NCBI RefSeq assembly: GCF_000382345.1
Contig: NZ_KB908097.1
Location: 1-64,000 of the forward strand
Direction: 5' to 3'
Length of the DNA stretch: 64,000 nucleotides
From: Massilia niastensis DSM 21313
GTDB lineage: Bacteria; Pseudomonadota; Gammaproteobacteria; Burkholderiales; Burkholderiaceae_D
Made by a program: the position numbers and the translations under genes
Part shown: piece by piece, positions 61,626-64,000 of the stretch
Layout: each line of letters begins with the position of its first letter
Position numbering within the stretch: the stretch's first letter is position 1
The notes under the pieces: generated by a model
The model's input: the letters and a program-made list of their open reading frames with translations, nothing else
Databases searched by the model: none
Told to the model about the DNA's origin: nothing

Positions 61626-62393
61626 ATGAGCCGGTTTTCGCGCATCCTGCGCGCTCCCGCGGTCCAGGCGCTGTTCCTCCAGTGCGCCAGCTTTCCCCTC
61701 ACCTTGGGCGCCGTGTACCTGGCGGCGCGCGCCGGCCTGGCGCTGGACTACCCCCATGCCGCGCTGGCGCAGGGGATCTTCGCGGCCGCGCTCACCTGGT
61801 GGCGCGGCCTGGCCGCGTGGTGGCGCGCGATCCAGTTCGTTTTTCCGCTCGCGCTGCTGGGCGCGCGCCAGGTCGCCATTCCGCCCGCCGTGTTCCTCGG
61901 CCTGTTCCTGTTCCTGCTGCTGCTGTACTGGTCGACCTTCCGCACCCAGGTGCCGTACTACCCGTCCGGGCGCAAGGTGTGGGAGGCGGTGGCGGCGCTG
62001 CTGCCGCAGGGCAGGGCGCTGGACGTGATCGACATCGGCAGCGGCCTCGGCGGGCTGGTGCTGGACCTGCAGCGCCGCCGTCCCGATGCGCGGATCACCG
62101 GCATCGAGCTGGCGCCGCTGCCCTGGCTGGCCAGCCGGCTGCGCGCGCAACTCGCCGGCAGCCCGGCCCGCTTCGTGCGTGGAGATTACGAATCCCTCGA
62201 TTTCGGCCATTTCGACGCCGTCTTCGCCTACCTGTCGCCGGCCGCGATGAGCGCGCTGTGGCGCAAGGCCGCGCACGAGATGCGCCCCGGATCGATGCTT
62301 CTTAGTTACGAATTTGGCATAAGGGAACGCACTCCCAGCCGCATTGTCCGTCCATACAAGGATGGCCCGGCGCTGTACGTTTGGGACTTTTAG
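61626..62393 (+). CDS. Membrane-anchored SAM-dependent methyltransferase
   Basis: A 255-residue protein with about three to four N-terminal transmembrane helices (AVQALFLQCASFPLTLGAVY; AIQFVFPLALLGARQ; VFLGLFLFLLLLYWSTF). They are joined to a class I methyltransferase domain (DVIDIGSGLGGLVLDLQ motif I; ITGIELAPLPWLASR; FDAVFAYLSP). It is 19 nt after flhC and 132 nt before motA, so it lies inside the flagellar regulon. It is not a known flagellar gene; its substrate may be a lipid or membrane protein. Confidence 0.87.
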   Translation: MSRFSRILRAPAVQALFLQCASFPLTLGAVYLAARAGLALDYPHAALAQGIFAAALTWWRGLAAWWRAIQFVFPLALLGARQVAIPPAVFLGLFLFLLLLYWSTFRTQVPYYPSGRKVWEAVAALLPQGRALDVIDIGSGLGGLVLDLQRRRPDARITGIELAPLPWLASRLRAQLAGSPARFVRGDYESLDFGHFDAVFAYLSPAAMSALWRKAAHEMRPGSMLLSYEFGIRERTPSRIVRPYKDGPALYVWDF

Positions 62394-62525
62394 GCGACAG
62401 ATCGGGCGGTTTTGCTTGCCCCTGAACCATTCTCCAGCTATTGTAGTTCCCTGCGTAAATATTTTCCTGAATCACTGTTTTTTGCCATGCCGGCATGCTC
62501 ATCCGGCATTTCTGGAGTCGGTTCC

Positions 62526-63380
62526 TTGTTAGTCATTATTGGTTACATCGTCGTCTGCGCCTCGGTGTTCGGCGGCTTCGTCATGAGTGGCGGCCACATG
62601 GGCTCGCTGTTCCAGCCGCTCGAACTGCTGATGATCGGCGGCGCGGCGGTCGGCGCCTTCTTCGTCGGTAACAATGCGAAATCGGTCAAGGCGACCATGA
62701 AGGCGCTGCCGACCGTGTTCAAGGGTTCCCAGTACACGCGCGACATGTACATGGAACTGATGGCGCTGCAGTTCGACGTGCTGTCCAAGGTCCGCAAGGA
62801 AGGCCTGATGTCGATCGAGGGCGATATCGAAGCGCCCGATGCGTCGCCGCTGTTCTCGAAATACCCGGCCGTGCTGGCCGACCACCACATCATCGAATTC
62901 ATGACCGACTACCTGCGCCTGATGGTGTCGGGGAACATGGATGCGTTCCAGATCGAGAACCTGATGGACAACGAGATCGAGACCCACCACCACGAGGGCG
63001 CGATTCCGGCCCACTGCATCGCCAAGCTGGGCGACGGCCTGCCGGCCTTCGGCATCGTGGCGGCGGTGATGGGCGTGGTCCACACCATGGAATCGGTGGG
63101 CCTGCCGCCGGCCGAGCTGGGCATCCTGATCGCCAAGGCGCTGGTCGGCACCTTCCTCGGCATCCTGCTGGCCTACGGCTTCGTCGGCCCGCTGGCCAGC
63201 GTGCTGGAACAGAAGCTGGAAGAGTCGACCAAGATGTTCCAGTGCGTGAAGGTCACCCTGCTGGCCAGCCTGAACGGCTACGCGCCGGCGCTGGCGGTCG
63301 AATTCGGCCGCAAGGTGCTGTACTCGACCGAGCGTCCGACCTTCGCCGAGCTCGAAGAGCACATCAAGAAGAAGAAATAA
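62526..63380 (+). CDS. motA: Flagellar motor stator protein MotA
   Basis: A 284-residue MotA with four membrane helices. TTG at 62526 is chosen: GGAG lies 8 nt upstream and LLVIIGYIVVCASVFGGFVMS matches the canonical MotA N-terminus, while the longer frame adds nonfamily residues. NEIETHHHEGAIPAHCIAKLGDGLPAFG and GTFLGILLAYGFVGPLA are intact cytoplasmic and proline regions. A hairpin (ATGCCGG with CCGGCAT) sits just before the ribosome site at 62487-62509. It forms the proton stator with MotB. Confidence 0.97.
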   Translation: MLVIIGYIVVCASVFGGFVMSGGHMGSLFQPLELLMIGGAAVGAFFVGNNAKSVKATMKALPTVFKGSQYTRDMYMELMALQFDVLSKVRKEGLMSIEGDIEAPDASPLFSKYPAVLADHHIIEFMTDYLRLMVSGNMDAFQIENLMDNEIETHHHEGAIPAHCIAKLGDGLPAFGIVAAVMGVVHTMESVGLPPAELGILIAKALVGTFLGILLAYGFVGPLASVLEQKLEESTKMFQCVKVTLLASLNGYAPALAVEFGRKVLYSTERPTFAELEEHIKKKK

Positions 63381-63427
63381 GCGGGCAATGATGGTCATTT
63401 CCGACAACCTGGGCGGGGGAGGCGTGC

Positions 63428-64000
63428 ATGGCTGACGACGGCATGCGCCCCATCGTCGTCAAGCGCATCAAGAAGGTGGCCGGCGGCCACCATGGCGGCG
63501 CCTGGAAGATCGCGTACGCCGACTTCGTGACCGCGATGATGGCCTTCTTCCTGCTGATGTGGCTGCTTGGCTCGACCGCCAAGGGCGACCTGGACGGCAT
63601 CTCGGAATTCTTCAAGACCCCGCTCAAGGTGGCGATGTCGGGCGGCTCCGGCGCGGGCGACTCCTCGTCCGTGATCAAGGGCGGCGGCCAGGACCTGACG
63701 CGCCGCAACGGCCAGGTCAAGAAGGGCGACATCCCGCCGGAATCGAAGACCTACGACCTGCAGGCGGCCAAGGCGGCGCTGGCGCGCGAGGAAAGCGCGC
63801 GCCTCGAATCGCTGAAGGCGAAGATCGAGTCGATCATCGAGGTCAACCCGCTGCTCAAGAAGTACAAGAACCAGCTGCTGCTCGACATCACCAGCGAAGG
63901 CCTGCGGATCCAGATCGTGGACGAGAAGAACCGCCCGATGTTCGCGATGGCCCGCGCCGACCTGCAGCCCTATACCCGCGAGATCCTGCACGTGATCGGC
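63428..64000 (+). CDS. motB: Flagellar motor stator protein MotB (partial, runs off window)
   Basis: The first 191 residues of MotB. The single transmembrane segment follows AWKIAYADFVTAMMAFFLLM, with the essential proton-binding Asp at residue 32, as in E. coli MotB. The plug and linker (KSDLD-like PLKVAMSGG, GKGGGQDL region) and the start of the OmpA-like peptidoglycan-binding domain (LLDITSEGLRIQIVDEKNRP) are present. GGGAGG precedes the ATG; the gene begins 47 nt after motA and continues beyond 64000. Confidence 0.97.
   Translation, partial: MADDGMRPIVVKRIKKVAGGHHGGAWKIAYADFVTAMMAFFLLMWLLGSTAKGDLDGISEFFKTPLKVAMSGGSGAGDSSSVIKGGGQDLTRRNGQVKKGDIPPESKTYDLQAAKAALAREESARLESLKAKIESIIEVNPLLKKYKNQLLLDITSEGLRIQIVDEKNRPMFAMARADLQPYTREILHVIG

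Overview
The window is GC-rich chromosomal DNA from a betaproteobacterium, most likely the Massilia/Telluria group of Oxalobacteraceae. This placement rests on gene content and order (dapC-dapD-pilU-arsC-like-dapE-prmB, kynB-kynU-kynA, flhDC-methyltransferase-motAB, ompR-envZ) and on protein style. No rRNA, tRNA, CRISPR array, prophage or intact insertion sequence was seen. Most of the window is ordinary housekeeping and accessory chromosome, with a few decayed genes and small repeat elements.

Layout. 1-2.6 kb: short inverted repeats, then a MEDS-domain sensor gene translationally coupled to a hybrid histidine kinase. 2.7-7.2 kb: a secreted HExxH protein and an S46 dipeptidyl-peptidase, then a PnuC-family vitamin transporter with a NadR-like kinase. 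7.2-9.5 kb: a convergent TonB-dependent receptor whose leader is a clear TPP riboswitch. 9.6-19.5 kb: small accessory genes, including a 5'-truncated yqhD-like pseudogene, a VirK/YbjX protein, a 16-codon ORF ahead of a glutathione transferase, an MFS/aldo-keto reductase operon divergent from a LysR gene, an ArsR remnant, VOC and PhzF proteins, and a FeeM-like N-acyltransferase. 19.5-29.6 kb: a membrane GGDEF/EAL protein, a serine/threonine dehydratase, ompR-envZ, a FapA (DUF342) protein and CheW.

29.6-37.7 kb is a long minus-strand block: ABC-F ATPase, prmB, dapE, an ArsC-like protein, pilU, dapD and dapC. It covers the succinylase branch of lysine/diaminopimelate synthesis plus twitching motility. 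A 224-bp MITE-like element with 47-bp inverted ends sits inside it. 38.6-44.5 kb carries an AraC regulator beside a tightly overlapping three-gene operon (AGPS-like FAD oxidase, GlpD-like dehydrogenase, FGGY kinase) that looks like an uncharacterised polyol or ether-glycerol pathway. 44.5-53.7 kb: a response-regulator diguanylate cyclase, a LysN-type aminotransferase, RidA, an EamA exporter divergent from a MocR regulator, a GlcG/HbpS pseudogene, an SDR enzyme and a KefC-type antiporter.

53.7-60.1 kb: htpG behind a textbook sigma-32 promoter, three small minus-strand enzymes, and the kynurenine operon converting tryptophan to anthranilate. 60.1-64 kb: a roughly 600-bp leader with three 75-bp tandem repeats, each carrying a sigma-28 (FliA)-type promoter, in front of flhD-flhC. 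A membrane methyltransferase, motA and the start of motB follow. The most interesting signals are these tandem FliA-type boxes upstream of the flagellar master regulator, the TPP-riboswitch receptor beside a PnuC/kinase pair (suggesting thiamine rather than nicotinamide riboside uptake), the AGPS-GlpD-FGGY operon, and the short Cys-rich ORF before the GST gene.
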